Positions 57,701 through 63,565 of a stretch of DNA of 64,000 nt are shown in pieces. Below the pieces are notes generated by a model. It made no database searches. It saw nothing but the letters and a program-made list of their open reading frames with translations, and was not told the origin of the DNA. How positions within the stretch are numbered: position 1 is the stretch's first letter; each line of letters opens with the position of its first letter. This stretch comes from Reticulitermes speratus (Eukaryota > Arthropoda > Insecta > Blattodea > Rhinotermitidae), in NCBI GenBank assembly GCA_021186555.1, contig JAJKFL010000039.1, forward strand, positions 39,267,610 through 39,331,609. The letters run 5' to 3'. Made by a program: the position numbers and the translations under genes.

Positions 57701-59672
57701 TACTGTAGCTGTCTTTGATACGTTGTATGTTGCAGTGTCGGTCTTCAGGTCGAATGAGGCATAAGGAGAATATAGCCTGATATGTAGGTCACACAGTTTG
57801 AGTAATGATGGAGTGCTGTCCACTGGGAAGGAGCCATAGCACAACATGTGTCTTGTGTCTCAGAGTGTCAGTACAGTTTTATCATGCGAGAGCTAAACCT
57901 TGAAAGCTGAAGTTGCGTTTTAGATATACGCCTTAGAAACTTAAAGCAAGGATAATTAATGTTGGTTGTAGCCCACAGCTTGCTGAACTGAAGCCAAACA
58001 TATGAGTATGTCACATAACTTGAACCTGTAACAGATATATTTTTGAACATATTTAGGAAAAGTAAGTATCTGGGAAAAAAGAAAAGTAGTTAAGTTCATG
58101 ATGGAATTTATCGACTTAAACAAACAACACTGCACGTTTTGTCCAGCACAACCTGTATTTAATAATTATTTATACACTACATGTTTCAGTCATTTGATCA
58201 TCATCAGGTTGATTGGTTGATTAAAACATGTAGTGTATAGATAATTTTTAAATACAGGTTGTGTCGGACGGACCACGTGGTGTTGTTTATTTAAGTCTAT
58301 ACACACAGCAGGATGGATAATGTCAAATTGATCGATAGCAATTTATTGAGTTCTCATTCATCACGTGCTCATTACTTGGTTCAGAAACTATTTTCGTTCT
58401 GTCTGCCTTCTGAGACACACTTATCACCCTCTCATATTAGTACCTGTTTTGTACGGGTGTGAAACGCGGTTGGTTACTGTGAGGGCACAATGCATGTATC
58501 ACGTTTTGTTGTCACTTACTGAGGAAAATTTGTGGTTAAGAAAGATGAAAGCAGTTTTCAGAATGTATATATGAAGAGTGTCATGATCTATACCAGACAC
58601 CTAGTATTGGTAGAACAGTGATATGATGGACAGCAGATGTAGCTGGAATGGTGAAGACAAACATGCTTACAGAATTCTGGTGGAGAAAGGGGTTAAGAAG
58701 TGGATGCTTGCCAGATGAATGATAGAGAGGAAATTACTTCTTATAAGGAGATGGATTATGAGGGCATAATGTAGATGGAGCTGGTTTAGGATCTTGGGCT
58801 CCAGTGGTGAACTTCAGTATTAGCAGGTTTGAACGTTCAGGGTCTACTGCTAGAGCATTAAACGATTCCGGTAGATTTTTTTAAAAATACTTTAAGAGTC
58901 CAAGAATTGTGTTTTTTTTTTCATTCTGTTCCAGCAGAAGCCAGTATTAACCCCTAATAGTTGTGTTTTTGTTGTGCTAAAGACGTGCATGGTGAAATGG
59001 TCAAGTGCTAATGTCATTCCCACCTTCCCCCAAGTTCAAATCTTGCTGTAGTTTCCATAAGTAGCAACATTTCTGTATGCAGCTTGATAATGATGCATTG
59101 ATCTCAATACAGCTCGAAGGATTCAACAGTGTATGCTTTTTGTTGGTTGTTTCATCATTTGCAGATTTAATGCAGATTTCATGTTTTAAATGGCTCAAAT
59201 CCATCTACTAATTTCATGGTGCCAACGCTTTCTGTAAAGTGGAGTTTGATACACATCACAGAGACTTCCAGATTAGGTAGAACTGGCTCAGGATAGGTTC
59301 TGATGCTCATGGTGATGGTGATTTCATTTGATTTTATAACACAAGCAGATATCTTGATAGTTTGTACAAGGGAGTTGGGTGGTAAGTTTGTTTGCTTGCA
59401 ACGTAGTTAATAAATTTTTTTGATTGCCAGCTATATTGATTGTTAACTCTCCCTTCTGTTTTGCAGGCCAGTCGGGCTACTCTGCCTACAAGTACATCCC
59501 ATATGGGCCTATCAATGAAGTACTCCCATATCTTTCCCGGCGTGCTCACGAGAACAAAGGCATTCTGAAGAAGATCAAGAAGGAGAAAAAGTTGCTTCTG
59601 CAAGAACTGCGCCGCAGGATAAGTTCCGGCCAGATCTTTTACCAGCCCAAAGGCAATTATGTCCCAGTGTGA
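21452..59672 (+). CDS. slgA: Proline dehydrogenase, mitochondrial (slgA/PRODH), 12 coding exons, 631 aa
   Basis: Proline dehydrogenase oxidises proline to P5C with FAD and passes electrons to ubiquinone at the inner mitochondrial membrane. Exons 21452-21796, 35972-36180, 39512-39549, 40589-40732, 50762-50826, 52622-52803, 52883-53057, 54082-54192, 55309-55440, 56616-56815, 56902-56990 and 59467-59672 total 1896 bp. All junctions are GT-AG and in phase. The N-terminus ([15 protein letters not shown]) is Arg-rich and acid-free, a mitochondrial presequence. The core shows [90 protein letters not shown] and [12 protein letters not shown]; the Arg pair of the last is the family's substrate-carboxylate site. 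It is one intact frame, so apparently functional. Introns 1 and 4 (about 14 and 10 kb) are packed with repeats. Confidence 0.96.
22056..22083. repeat. (CA)n microsatellite
   Basis: It has about 14 CA units, in PRODH intron 1. Confidence 0.9.
22755..22882. mobile_element. Inverted-repeat element (GTTACCGACGTTTCGG arms)
   Basis: The left arm 22755-22795 (GGTTGGTTTGTTACCGACG...) is the near-perfect inverse of the right arm 22841-22882, around a 45-bp centre. The left flank, read on the minus strand, resembles the repeat at 13690-13835. It is a non-coding foldback/MITE type. Confidence 0.65.
22884..23930. other. Intronic stretch, nothing recognised
   Basis: There are open frames on both strands around 23511-23861 (for example minus-strand [20 protein letters not shown]), but I recognise no protein family. 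Three 'tagatca' motifs cluster at 22995-23020. Confidence 0.35.
23940..24195 (+). mobile_element. LINE 3' end remnant
   Basis: Frames on the plus strand give [11 protein letters not shown], then [21 protein letters not shown], then a tail resembling [11 protein letters not shown]. This matches the LINE tail at 4980-5220. It is in PRODH intron 1, in sense orientation. Confidence 0.6.
24561..24845. mobile_element. Foldback element with ~120-bp arms and flanking 10-bp direct repeats
   Basis: Arms 24560-24680 and 24693-24812 are inverse copies with only a handful of mismatches (for example CGTTATAG versus the inverse of CTATAAAG) around a 12-bp loop. The unit plus a 33-bp tail ending in 'ataaaa' is bracketed by TCCACGCGTC at 24551-24560 and 24846-24855. 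The direct repeats look like a target-site duplication. There is no coding capacity, and the superfamily is unclear. Confidence 0.75.
25185..25610. repeat. Tandem pair of a ~213-bp TTAA-ended unit
   Basis: Both copies begin TTAACCCTCTAAAGCCCAGT (25185 and 25398) and stay over 90% alike by eye through 'cggtacggactgagtcttta'. Copy 2 has a 'gagagtg' for 'gagtg' insertion. The TTAACCCT end resembles piggyBac-like MITE ends. A shorter relative begins at 33330. Confidence 0.75.
25719..25748 (+). repeat. G-rich tract (possible G-quadruplex)
   Basis: There are runs of G5-G11 separated by single bases (ttgggggg...gtgag). This satisfies a G4 pattern on the plus strand, which is the non-template strand of PRODH intron 1. 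Confidence 0.7.
26035..26205 (+). repeat. Interspersed repeat (hAT-like ends), copy 1 of 3
   Basis: 'ccacctcaaaattc', 'gcgctagaag', 'aaatattaggcgcc' and 'gcgacctggcgcc' recur in the same order at 33425-33575 and in inverse order at 33139-33295. All lie in intron 1. Confidence 0.6.
26459..26811. repeat. 21-bp minisatellite, about 16-17 copies
   Basis: The unit GTCTTCTGAGATGTTATAATR is repeated head-to-tail with almost no change except the final A/G, which alternates in short higher-order patterns. Because 21 is a multiple of three, the minus strand is open and reads [14 protein letters not shown] repeats. That frame is a by-product and not a gene. The unit resembles the terminal sequence (CTTCTGGGATGT) of the MITE family, whose interior continues directly to the right. 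Confidence 0.9.
26812..27065. mobile_element. MITE remnant adjoining the minisatellite
   Basis: GTTGCCGATGTTTCGACAGCA and CTGCCTCCATCTTCAGGGTCG at 26835-26890, and the inverse motif CGACCCTGAAGATGGAAGC at 26998-27016, are the conserved interior of the palindromic MITE family also seen at 34946-34990 and 51826-51862. Confidence 0.55.
27655..27872 (-). mobile_element. tRNA-derived SINE, minus orientation, internally shortened
   Basis: It runs from 'ggtaaagttgtc' through 'gaggtatagctcca' and 'acctcggctgtaggtgg' to the inverse B box 'ggactcgaaccccgg' and an inverse A-box region ending 'cttcccggctcc'. The middle 'gctgggtgggcccc' module is missing. Confidence 0.75.
27880..28900. other. Intronic stretch with unassigned open frames
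   Basis: Minus-strand frames of 95-146 codons overlap here (27855-28256, 28258-28545, 28289-28729), and composition is more GC-rich than the flanks. I recognise no domain, and overlapping open frames on the same strand argue that none is a clean gene. It may be an old, unclassified transposon. Confidence 0.3.
29085..29273 (+). mobile_element. LINE 3' terminus, family A, well preserved
   Basis: The plus-strand frame reads [20 protein letters not shown], then [20 protein letters not shown] and RQTTE-stop. This is the intact C-terminus of the LINE family whose reverse transcriptase lies at 5300-6195 on the other strand. It is 5'-truncated and continues into a tandem array of its own last 39 bp. 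Confidence 0.75.
29233..29466 (+). repeat. Six tandem 39-bp copies of the LINE 3' end
   Basis: The unit starts at 29233, 29272, 29311, 29350, 29389 and 29428, exactly 39 bp apart. It consists of GAAGAGGCTACGGACCTGTC followed by 'gtaagacagactacagaat'. The first unit overlaps the LINE codons for [13 protein letters not shown]. Later units differ by only a few substitutions. Because 39 is divisible by three, a frame stays open ([13 protein letters not shown] repeats), which is incidental. Confidence 0.9.
29871..30150 (-). mobile_element. tRNA-derived SINE, full-length, minus orientation
   Basis: In minus orientation it starts TGGGCCGCGATAGCTCAGTC (A box TAGCTCAGTCGG) and carries B box GGATCGAATCC. 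The body follows and ends at 'agggtgaactttac'. It is about 280 bp and very like 30775-31052, suggesting recent activity. Confidence 0.9.
30336..30545. repeat. Three tandem copies of a 67-bp unit
   Basis: Units start at 30336, 30403 and 30470 with 'acaatccgcatgtggggccc' and end 'ctggactcgccagtgtctgt'. They are nearly identical and are followed by a short fourth start. They lie between two SINEs in intron 1. Confidence 0.9.
30775..31052 (-). mobile_element. tRNA-derived SINE, full-length, minus orientation
   Basis: It has the same structure as 29871-30150, with a perfect A box TAGCTCAGTCGG and B box GGATCGAATCC on the minus strand, and ends at 'ctagggtgaac'. It is the best reference copy in the window. 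Confidence 0.92.
31062..31333. repeat. Inverted repeat of a LINE-tail fragment (~70-bp arms)
   Basis: Arm 31062-31131 (AGTTGAAGGGAAGACACCAA...) is the inverse of 31264-31333 (...TTGGTGTCTTCCCTTCAACT) around a 130-bp spacer. The plus-strand arm reads [18 protein letters not shown], similar in form to LINE C-terminal tails. Confidence 0.75.
31958..32165 (-). mobile_element. tRNA-derived SINE, truncated, minus orientation
   Basis: The body blocks 'gtatggctccactcat', 'acctcggcactaacgggagg', 'ccagccgcattactccggg' and 'ccggtctggacg' are present. The tRNA-like head with the B box is missing, so this copy is 5'-truncated. Confidence 0.75.
32166..33130. other. Intronic stretch with a MITE fragment
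   Basis: 'acacccagaagatggaagcag' followed by 'ccgaaactttggtgc' at 32558-32605 is an inverse fragment of the palindromic MITE family interior. Nothing else is recognised. Confidence 0.4.
33139..33295 (-). repeat. Interspersed repeat (hAT-like ends), copy 2, inverted
   Basis: It is the inverse of 26035-26205 and 33425-33575. The ends 'aggggtacacaaat' and 'atttgtgcacccct' are inverse of each other, a hAT-like terminal repeat. Confidence 0.65.
33425..33575 (+). repeat. Interspersed repeat (hAT-like ends), copy 3
   Basis: It has the same order of blocks as 26035-26205. With the preceding inverted copy it makes a large imperfect hairpin in the intron. Confidence 0.65.
33615..33775. mobile_element. 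Small foldback element, copy 1
   Basis: AGTCTTGAACAAACAGCACC at 33615 is the inverse of GGTGCTGTTTGTTCAAGTCT ending at 33742. Inner arms 'caacctgtatta' and 'aaatacgggttg' also pair. 'cagaagtcttg' occurs at 33611-33621 and again at 33776-33786, a possible 11-bp target duplication. A relative lies at 58119-58332. Confidence 0.65.
33855..34292. mobile_element. hAT-like element, family B copy 1, perfect 8-bp target duplication
   Basis: It starts CAGGGGGCGCCCAAGG, ends CTGGGTGTGCGCACCTG and is flanked by GTAACATT at 33847-33854 and 34293-34300. The interior contains 'gctgatgactagtac', 'gcacagattttgtag' and a C-run of about 18 before the right end. It is 438 bp and non-coding. A second copy lies at 44459-44829. 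Confidence 0.9.
34874..35060. repeat. MITE fragments
   Basis: 'gtgggatttgaggttctcgc' (34876), 'tttcggaggaatatgctgcc' with 'tccatcttcaggattgaag' (34961-35000) and 'gaacttcgaggttctcgg' (35037) are pieces of the palindromic MITE family and its companion end motif. Confidence 0.5.
35640..35745 (+). mobile_element. SINE remnant, plus orientation
   Basis: 'gagtttaagaataagtggag' followed by 'ctatacttccacttctcctg' and 'gcacagggac' correspond to the 3' part of the SINE body. It is highly diverged and sits about 230 bp upstream of PRODH exon 2. Confidence 0.45.
35972..36180 (+). CDS. slgA: PRODH exon 2
   Basis: 69 codons plus two bases run from [14 protein letters not shown] through [13 protein letters not shown] and [17 protein letters not shown] to RREV plus CA. 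The acceptor is TTTCAG and the donor gtacgt. Confidence 0.95.
36539..36566. repeat. (TTTACC)n hexamer repeat
   Basis: About 4.5 units of cctttA/TTTACC are present. It is a short microsatellite and not the insect telomere repeat TTAGG. Confidence 0.8.
36662..36934. repeat. Direct 90-bp duplication plus an inverted partial third copy
   Basis: 36662-36751 and 36791-36880 are nearly identical ('attattcattccgtacattt' ... 'ttgtgtaacacag'). 36881-36934 is the exact inverse of the last 54 bp of copy 2, giving a perfect palindrome centred on 36880/36881. Confidence 0.85.
37646..37952. mobile_element. TTAA-flanked piggyBac-like MITE
   Basis: TTAA at 37642-37645 and 37953-37956 brackets ends CACTTTCACTGCC and GGCAGCGAAAGTG, a 13-bp inverted repeat with one mismatch. 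It is 307 bp, with an AT-rich centre and no ORF. Confidence 0.75.
38098..38191. repeat. A19 + (GA)37 microsatellite
   Basis: A poly(A) run of about 19 is joined directly to about 37 GA units. On the minus strand this is CT repeats followed by poly(T). Open frames through it are artefacts. Confidence 0.95.
38451..38660. repeat. Three tandem copies of a 77-bp unit
   Basis: 'agatcactt' starts units at 38451, 38528 and 38605. The shared phrase is 'gggacaaggca' followed by 'gctacaatac'. The copies differ at about 15-20% of positions. Confidence 0.75.
39242..39362. mobile_element. Short TTAA-flanked element
   Basis: TTAA at 39238-39241 and 39363-39366 brackets CCCTCTGAGTACTG and CAGCATGGAAAGAG, imperfect inverse ends. 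It is 121 bp, about 145 bp upstream of PRODH exon 3. Confidence 0.5.
39512..39549 (+). CDS. slgA: PRODH exon 3 (38-bp microexon)
   Basis: It encodes [14 protein letters not shown] with split codons at both ends, lying in the variable linker before the catalytic barrel. The acceptor TTACAG and donor gtgagc preserve frame with exons 2 and 4. Sequence homology alone would not identify it, but phase demands it. Confidence 0.8.
40421..40600 (+). repeat. Splice acceptor region in three tandem copies
   Basis: 'cactttattttcccttcag' at 40422-40440 and 40497-40515, and 'cactttcttttaccttcag' at 40570-40588, are each followed by a version of 'gcactattccgcagtatcac' and 'atggac'. The step is 75 and then 73 bp. 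Only the last copy leads into an open, conserved PRODH exon. Using copy 1 meets a TAA after 17 codons. Copy 2 reads through but in the wrong frame. Confidence 0.85.
40589..40732 (+). CDS. slgA: PRODH exon 4
   Basis: It encodes [20 protein letters not shown] then [20 protein letters not shown] and CLEAVS plus one base. The donor is gtaaga. The conserved [17 protein letters not shown] block fixes the frame. Confidence 0.95.
41690..42110 (+). mobile_element. LINE C-terminal fragment
   Basis: The plus strand reads [23 protein letters not shown], then [33 protein letters not shown] and [10 protein letters not shown]. This is a longer piece of the family seen as tails at 4980, 16814 and 23940. Several stops and frame changes are present. 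It is in PRODH intron 4. Confidence 0.7.
42111..44458. other. Intron 4, mostly unassigned
   Basis: A pyrimidine/purine-biased 'ttagtttaatt' patch lies at 42200-42250. A 117-codon antisense frame (43124-43477, Thr/Ser-rich) has no recognised domain. A (CA)6 run lies near 44130. Otherwise nothing is identified. Confidence 0.35.
44459..44829. mobile_element. hAT-like element, family B copy 2, perfect 8-bp target duplication
   Basis: It starts CAGGGGCGCACCCAA, ends TCTGGGTGCTCACGTG and is flanked by GTTCTGGT at 44451-44458 and 44830-44837. It shares 'gcacagattttgtag', 'gctgatgactagtac' and a C-run with 33855-34292 and is 67 bp shorter. Confidence 0.9.
45018..45056. repeat. T12-G19 homopolymer junction
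   Basis: A T run at 45018-45029 abuts a G run at 45030-45048, followed by aa and G6. The length in the assembly may be unreliable. Confidence 0.85.
45060..46830. other. Intron 4, nothing recognised
   Basis: Besides a TA/ATT-rich patch at 45800-45845, I find no repeat partner or coding signature. Confidence 0.35.
46831..46942. mobile_element. Palindromic-ended MITE, short copy
   Basis: CAGTCTTTTGGGGTATAATG and the inverse CATCATACCCCAGG bracket it. Inner 'ggaggcagcaaactcctct' corresponds to the family interior in reverse. It is related to 11836-12034. Confidence 0.5.
47640..47790 (+). mobile_element. SINE remnant, plus orientation
   Basis: 'ggctttgaatcctactgtgg' aligns with the B box and 'ccccggtggg' of the SINE. 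'tatggagccgtaccttcact' and 'cccatataccttcattg' match its 3' body. The middle is deleted. Confidence 0.5.
47791..50761. other. Intron 4, 3' part
   Basis: An inverted repeat lies at 48862-48915 (CTTGAGTGAACATGTAATG against CATTACATGTTTACTCAAG). A 42-bp tandem pair at 49984-50067 begins 'aattaaggtgaagtagggct'. Nothing else is recognised. Confidence 0.45.
50762..50826 (+). CDS. slgA: PRODH exon 5
   Basis: Two bases complete a Gly codon, then [20 protein letters not shown] and L, between TTGCAG and gtaagt. The GATFGTG...ALGRPQLL block is strongly conserved in insect PRODH. Confidence 0.95.
51783..52517. mobile_element. Palindromic MITE interrupted by a hAT-like insertion
   Basis: The left half is 51783-51890 ('agtctttttgaatatgac', 'atgttttggaggaacctgct', 'gcctccatcttcatgg'). 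The right end is near 52488-52517 ('acatcattacatccctggg'). The intervening 51891-52487 is a separate element, so the MITE was the older resident. Confidence 0.5.
51891..52487. mobile_element. hAT-like non-autonomous element, 597 bp
   Basis: The ends CAGTGGTATTCAACCT and AGGTTGAATACCACTG are perfect 16-bp inverse copies. Flanks GACTAGAC (51883-51890) and GACTAGAT (52488-52495) match at 7 of 8 positions, as for an aged 8-bp duplication. Subterminal 'gtaccccc' motifs recur in both orientations. It is non-coding and lies in PRODH intron 5. Confidence 0.88.
52622..52803 (+). CDS. slgA: PRODH exon 6
   Basis: It encodes [14 protein letters not shown], then [20 protein letters not shown] and LTYDKE plus two bases, between TTGCAG and gtgagt. 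Confidence 0.95.
52883..53057 (+). CDS. slgA: PRODH exon 7
   Basis: It encodes [40 protein letters not shown] and [17 protein letters not shown], between GCACAG and gtgagt. Confidence 0.95.
53058..54081. other. PRODH intron 7
   Basis: It carries an inverse MITE fragment at 53820-53955 ('gtcttgtgggatgtgatact', and 'aagaacctcaaatctcacag', the inverse of the 11796 motif). Nothing else is seen. Confidence 0.45.
54082..54192 (+). CDS. slgA: PRODH exon 8
   Basis: It encodes [20 protein letters not shown] and [17 protein letters not shown], between CGCCAG and a less usual donor gtgcgc. Phase 0 on both sides. The DAEQ strand lies in the flavin/substrate barrel. Confidence 0.94.
54662..54701. repeat. 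(ATT)n microsatellite
   Basis: About 13 ATT units, in PRODH intron 8. Confidence 0.95.
55309..55440 (+). CDS. slgA: PRODH exon 9
   Basis: It encodes [40 protein letters not shown] and YLEQ, between GTGCAG and gtcagc, phase 0. Confidence 0.96.
55441..56615. other. PRODH intron 9
   Basis: No repeat family or coding feature is recognised, apart from a short (TC) run near 56365. Confidence 0.4.
56616..56815 (+). CDS. slgA: PRODH exon 10
   Basis: It encodes [40 protein letters not shown] and [16 protein letters not shown] plus two bases, between CTGCAG and gtacgc. Confidence 0.96.
56902..56990 (+). CDS. slgA: PRODH exon 11
   Basis: It encodes [20 protein letters not shown] then MCDYITFPL plus one base, between TTGCAG and gtgggt. 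Confidence 0.96.
57114..57641. mobile_element. Candidate insertion bracketed by TGTTTAA
   Basis: A 528-bp block is more GC-rich and CpG-containing than its flanks. It starts TGTTGCGCCACAC and ends CCCGGTACAA, between direct repeats TGTTTAA at 57107-57113 and 57642-57648. It could be a solo LTR-like or other inserted unit, but the repeats are short and the class is not shown. Confidence 0.35.
58119..58332. mobile_element. Small foldback element, copy 2
   Basis: Arms 'cacaacctgtatttaa' (58148) and 'ttaaatacaggttgtg' (ending 58263) are inverse. The right-hand block 'gttgtttatttaagtctata' and 'cacacagcaggatggataat' matches 33721-33772. It is in PRODH intron 11. Confidence 0.6.
58430..58800 (+). 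mobile_element. LINE remnant (VLYGCET motif)
   Basis: The frame [17 protein letters not shown] and then [16 protein letters not shown] resembles the LINE segment after the reverse transcriptase (LYGCETW). The remainder, to about 58800, is degenerate. Confidence 0.5.
59467..59672 (+). CDS. slgA: PRODH exon 12 (terminal)
   Basis: It encodes [20 protein letters not shown] and [20 protein letters not shown], then [13 protein letters not shown] and TGA at 59670-59672. The acceptor is TTGCAG. It contains the Arg-Arg pair that binds the proline carboxylate in this family. Confidence 0.96.
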
Positions 59673-60515
59673 GTATGGGACACGGTGGAAGTGTTAGTGG
59701 TCTCATCGCTAGAAAATGGTACCCAATGCCAAGCCATTAGGATATTCCTCACACTGTGATGACTTGCATATTGCAGGTGGGTGGCTGGTAATAAGCTGCC
59801 ATTCCAGTCAGTAATTGTACTTAATTGAAACCTAACTTTGGCATTGAATGCCATTTTCTATCATCTTTATAAATATTATAAATATGGTGTGAATGTTGCA
59901 ATGGAGTGGCTGTGGATATATGTTGTAGCAAGCGGAGACTTGTGTATACCGTCTGTGTAGTTTCAAAATGAACCGTATGAACTAAATAGTATTACAGTCC
60001 TGTTGAGTCAGTATTGAAATGGGACCGCTGGAGTGGGATTGCTCCGAATGGGATACCAGTGCTGCCTGGACAGAAAGCAATGGACAGGTTCACTGTGCCA
60101 GGCAATTGTTTCTTCCATTCCATCGATTCCCTCCGAATACCAGTTCCTTGGATTTTGCTTTTAGGATCTCAATAAGATCATCTTATTTAATTTTATTTTG
60201 AATTATGGCTGTCCATCAGAGTTTTGAATGTTTTACTTAAAAATAGTTTAGTTTTAAATAGAAGTGATGGTGTGTTATTAAACTGGCACGTGTATTGAAC
60301 ATTTTCCATCGTCTCATTTTGGTAAAGAAATGCAATGTTTTGAAAACTGGCTCTGCTTCCATTGTCAGGTAGTATGAAACCTGCTCTTTTTTGGTCCATT
60401 ATATCCTCGGTGTCTGAGGCAGTGGGTTGAACAGAGTAGTTATTACACTTTACCCAGATAATGGAAGAAGATGCAGTGAACTTTGGTGTTCTGATTGCAG
60501 TGCTGCTGAAGATGC

Positions 60516-60708
60516 GAGTCTTGTGGGATGTCACACTGTGTCGCTAGGCAAGTAGTTCCTGATGTTTTAAAGGATCATAGTGCCTTCTTGTTCAGGGTCT
60601 ATCAGCCATTCTTCTTGGACTGTTTGAGCCCAAAGATGAAGGCACTGTATGCCATAGAGACACTGGAAATTACTTGCCCATTGATATGGCGTCACATCCC
60701 AGAAGACA
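60516..60708. mobile_element. Palindromic-ended MITE
   Basis: AGTCTTGTGGGATGTCACAC and the inverse GCGTCACATCCCAGAAGAC bound it. The arms continue inward to 'gcaagtagttcc' and 'gaaattacttgc'. It belongs to the same family as 11836-12034. Confidence 0.65.
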
Positions 60709-60776
60709 TGAACCTTCAGCTTCTGTTTCTTTAAAACTGTGTTCCTTGAATCAAAATCAGACAGTGGAAAATTTCG

Positions 60777-60805
<29 letters not shown>
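60777..60805. repeat. (TA)n microsatellite
   Basis: About 14 TA units, downstream of PRODH coding sequence. Confidence 0.9.
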
Positions 60806-60808
<3 letters not shown>

Positions 60809-61415
60809 GTTCAGAAAGTGTTTAATTTAACAAAGCCTCACATTAAAGTATTATTTATGATATTGTCTTGGAAGAATAAGACTGAATGGACATTTACTTC
60901 TCTGGTTTTGTATTGGAGCAGTGTTACTGTATTTATTGCATACTGTGCTGTTAGTGTATTTATTATGAAGTGCAAAATAAAAGAAGGCATGTTTTCGCAA
61001 ACCTTAAATTTTTAAGTAGGTTTTTCCGAGTGGCTATGAGATGAAAAGTGTGATTATATATTGCCCTCAACATGTATTTACTCAATTGTAGTAAAACGGG
61101 TACACATGTGAGAAAAGACTAGGTCAGTTGGAGCACATAGCAATGCTGAGGTGTTCTGTGTGGCTGTAGTGGTACCTAGCAGTGCTACAGTGTTTTGTGT
61201 GGCTGTACTGTGTGTATCACCTGCTTATTGCCTTAAATGAACATATGATTAGGTGACAAGTTTCTGCTGCTTCCTAATATTTCATTGCGTTTGTCACCCC
61301 TTGTTGGAAGTGTCTTTGCAAGGAGTCCAGAGGTTCCAGGGAGCAGTACACCTTATGTAACTTCAAAATCTCAAAATAGTTCAGAATAAATGTTTCAGCA
61401 TATTGTACAGATGTG

Positions 61416-61706
61416 ATTTTGTGGACTGTGATGCTATGTAGTCTGGTAGGTGGATACAAATGTCCTGGAAGAACATACTGCTTCCTCCTTCAGGGTTGAT
61501 GTGACTGGGGTGTGGATGTGGTGGCCACATTACCTAAGCTGGGTGACAACTGGGCGACTGGCCCAGACAGGGCTCCTCCCCCTCCCCCACTTGTCACCCT
61601 TGCTATATATCCCGGCCGTTTCCTCACCCTAATCACACAAGCAGCATTTTCCTCCAGAATATTCATATTCACTTACAGTTAACACAGTGTCACAACCCAG
61701 AAGACC
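61416..61706. mobile_element. Palindromic-ended MITE, longer copy
   Basis: 'ttgtggactgtgatgctatg' on the left pairs with 'acagtgtcacaacccagaag' on the right. Inner 'atgtcctggaagaacatact' pairs loosely with 'tttcctccagaatattcata'. The centre carries about 130 bp of extra GC-rich sequence not seen in other copies. Confidence 0.55.
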
Positions 61707-62657
61707 AGTCACCATGACAAAACACTCAGAACTTATATACATGTTATAACTGATGATATCCTTCACCTCTAACAAAAGGCACATTTACTTGAGCACCCTG
61801 TAGCTGAAGACAGGGATGTACAACAGCTGTTAATGCATTTGACTCTGCCTATGAAGTATGCCTTTGTCTGTCCATAGGACATAGCTGTAGAACACTGTTA
61901 AGCAACTTGTGTGACAAAAGACTTTTTGGGATAATCCAGGCATGAGATTTCAGTTTTAGCAGTGACATATGCTGCTGTTCATTATGGGTTGTAAAATGTT
62001 AGTGAATATGTAGGGCAGAATCAAGCTGGGGGGAAATCATCGTTGTGCCTTATGTTATGACAATACACCGATGTCAATTTAGGACATACGAGTAATTTGA
62101 GGGATAGTGTAATTTGTGACTGGACATTTTTAAGGCAACACATCAGAATTACAATTGAGCAAGTACAAGAGGCCTCTTTCCTGAAAGGTTAGCACATTAC
62201 TGCCCTTCAACCCAGTATCTTTTCTTTGCCACTGAATAGTTTGTTGCGAAAATGTGCCTTACAGCAGATAATGAAGCTATGTTGCTGCCAGTTGTGTGGG
62301 CTGTTGATGGTCACCATTCTCTCATCTATATTCACATGTTTCTTGAACACACCAAAAGTTTCTTATTGCAGTGATGTGGTGCCTACTGAGTGGCTGAATA
62401 CTTGGTATCTTAAAAGATTCTGCACAAGTTTCACATTCCACTTGAGATGACAGTTCTACAGTGTAGTTTGATGTCAGAAAGTTCTGTATTGATCGAATAT
62501 TGAATTGTTAAACTACAATCCATTTTGCCAAAAGAAACTGCATGTTATTGTATTGGCAGCATGGTCACTCTTCCAATGAACAATTTTTTTTATTTAATGG
62601 AGAACTATGAATGAACTGTGTGATTGAGTTTCTCATGGTAAGATGTATCACAATCTT
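61707..62657. other. Gene-free stretch
   Basis: No recognised feature on either strand. Confidence 0.4.
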
Positions 62658-62757
62658 AGTCTTCTGCAGTGTGACACCATGTAGTCATGTACATGGCTAC
62701 CAACATTTCAGAGGAACATTACTATCAGACTAAATGGGATCATACCTCAGAAGACTA
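62658..62757. mobile_element. Palindromic-ended MITE, minimal copy
   Basis: AGTCTTCTGCAGTGTGACAC on the left and GGGATCATACCTCAGAAGACT on the right are inverse. The interior retains 'ccaacatttcagaggaacat', giving a 100-bp deletion derivative of the family. Confidence 0.6.
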
Positions 62758-63560
62758 GTGTTTATGAGTAGATATTTAAGAAATACAAATGTGGGGGTAT
62801 GTATAGGCTGAAGAAAGTACTATTCTATGATGCAGGATGTAGAAACCCTATTTCTGCAGCTGGGAGGAGATGCTTGTTAGGATCAGAATCTCTTAGTGCA
62901 GATTGCTCAGTTTATATCTCTGTGTAAGGATTGCTATTGGGATGTCTTGGAATTGTATAAGGGTGACTGGACAGAATCCTGTAATGCCATTGGCAGTTGA
63001 TATGGGCACCATCCTGGTACTGGAATACAGTTTTGTTATGTTGTGAGTGCCAAAAACAGGCATATTCACAATTTATTTCACACTGAGTACTGAAGCGTAC
63101 AGTACACGTTCATGATTGTGACCAGAAATGAGAGATAATTGTAGCATTTCTCAGTATGGCATGTGTTGTAAAACTTGTACCACTGCTACATGTGAATGTA
63201 AAAATACAATGTCACTGTTGTAAATGTGTAATGATATAAACATTACAGTGATATGGTGGATTCACGGCTGACTTCCTTGTCACGCAGAATTTTGTGTCTG
63301 TCAGCTGATATGAATAAAGCATCATTCAACAGATTGCCACATGTCTGTTGAATTGTCCTGAAACCCGAGGCACCACACCTGTGGATCACATTCCTTATGC
63401 CTTCAGACTGTCGTTCTTTGTTATCAGATGTCTTGTGTCTTCATTTTGCATCACAATGCTTGCCTCATGAAGACACTAGTTCACACTAAGGGTTCAGAGG
63501 TCGTGGAGCCCACTGTATTCACTCTCATACCTGGTAGGAATGCTGTCTCAGTATCCCTCT
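62758..63560. other. Gene-free stretch
   Basis: Nothing is recognised. Poly(A)-like signals (for example 'aataaagcatc' at 63313) exist but have no gene to attach to. Confidence 0.35.
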
Positions 63561-63565
63561 GTCCA

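Larger units (their letters stand above)
59673..60990 (+). terminator. Probable PRODH 3' UTR
   Basis: The first clear AATAAA in sense after the stop is at 60976-60981, which would give a ~1.3-kb 3' UTR containing a MITE (60516-60708) and a TA run. An earlier non-canonical site is possible. Confidence 0.4.
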
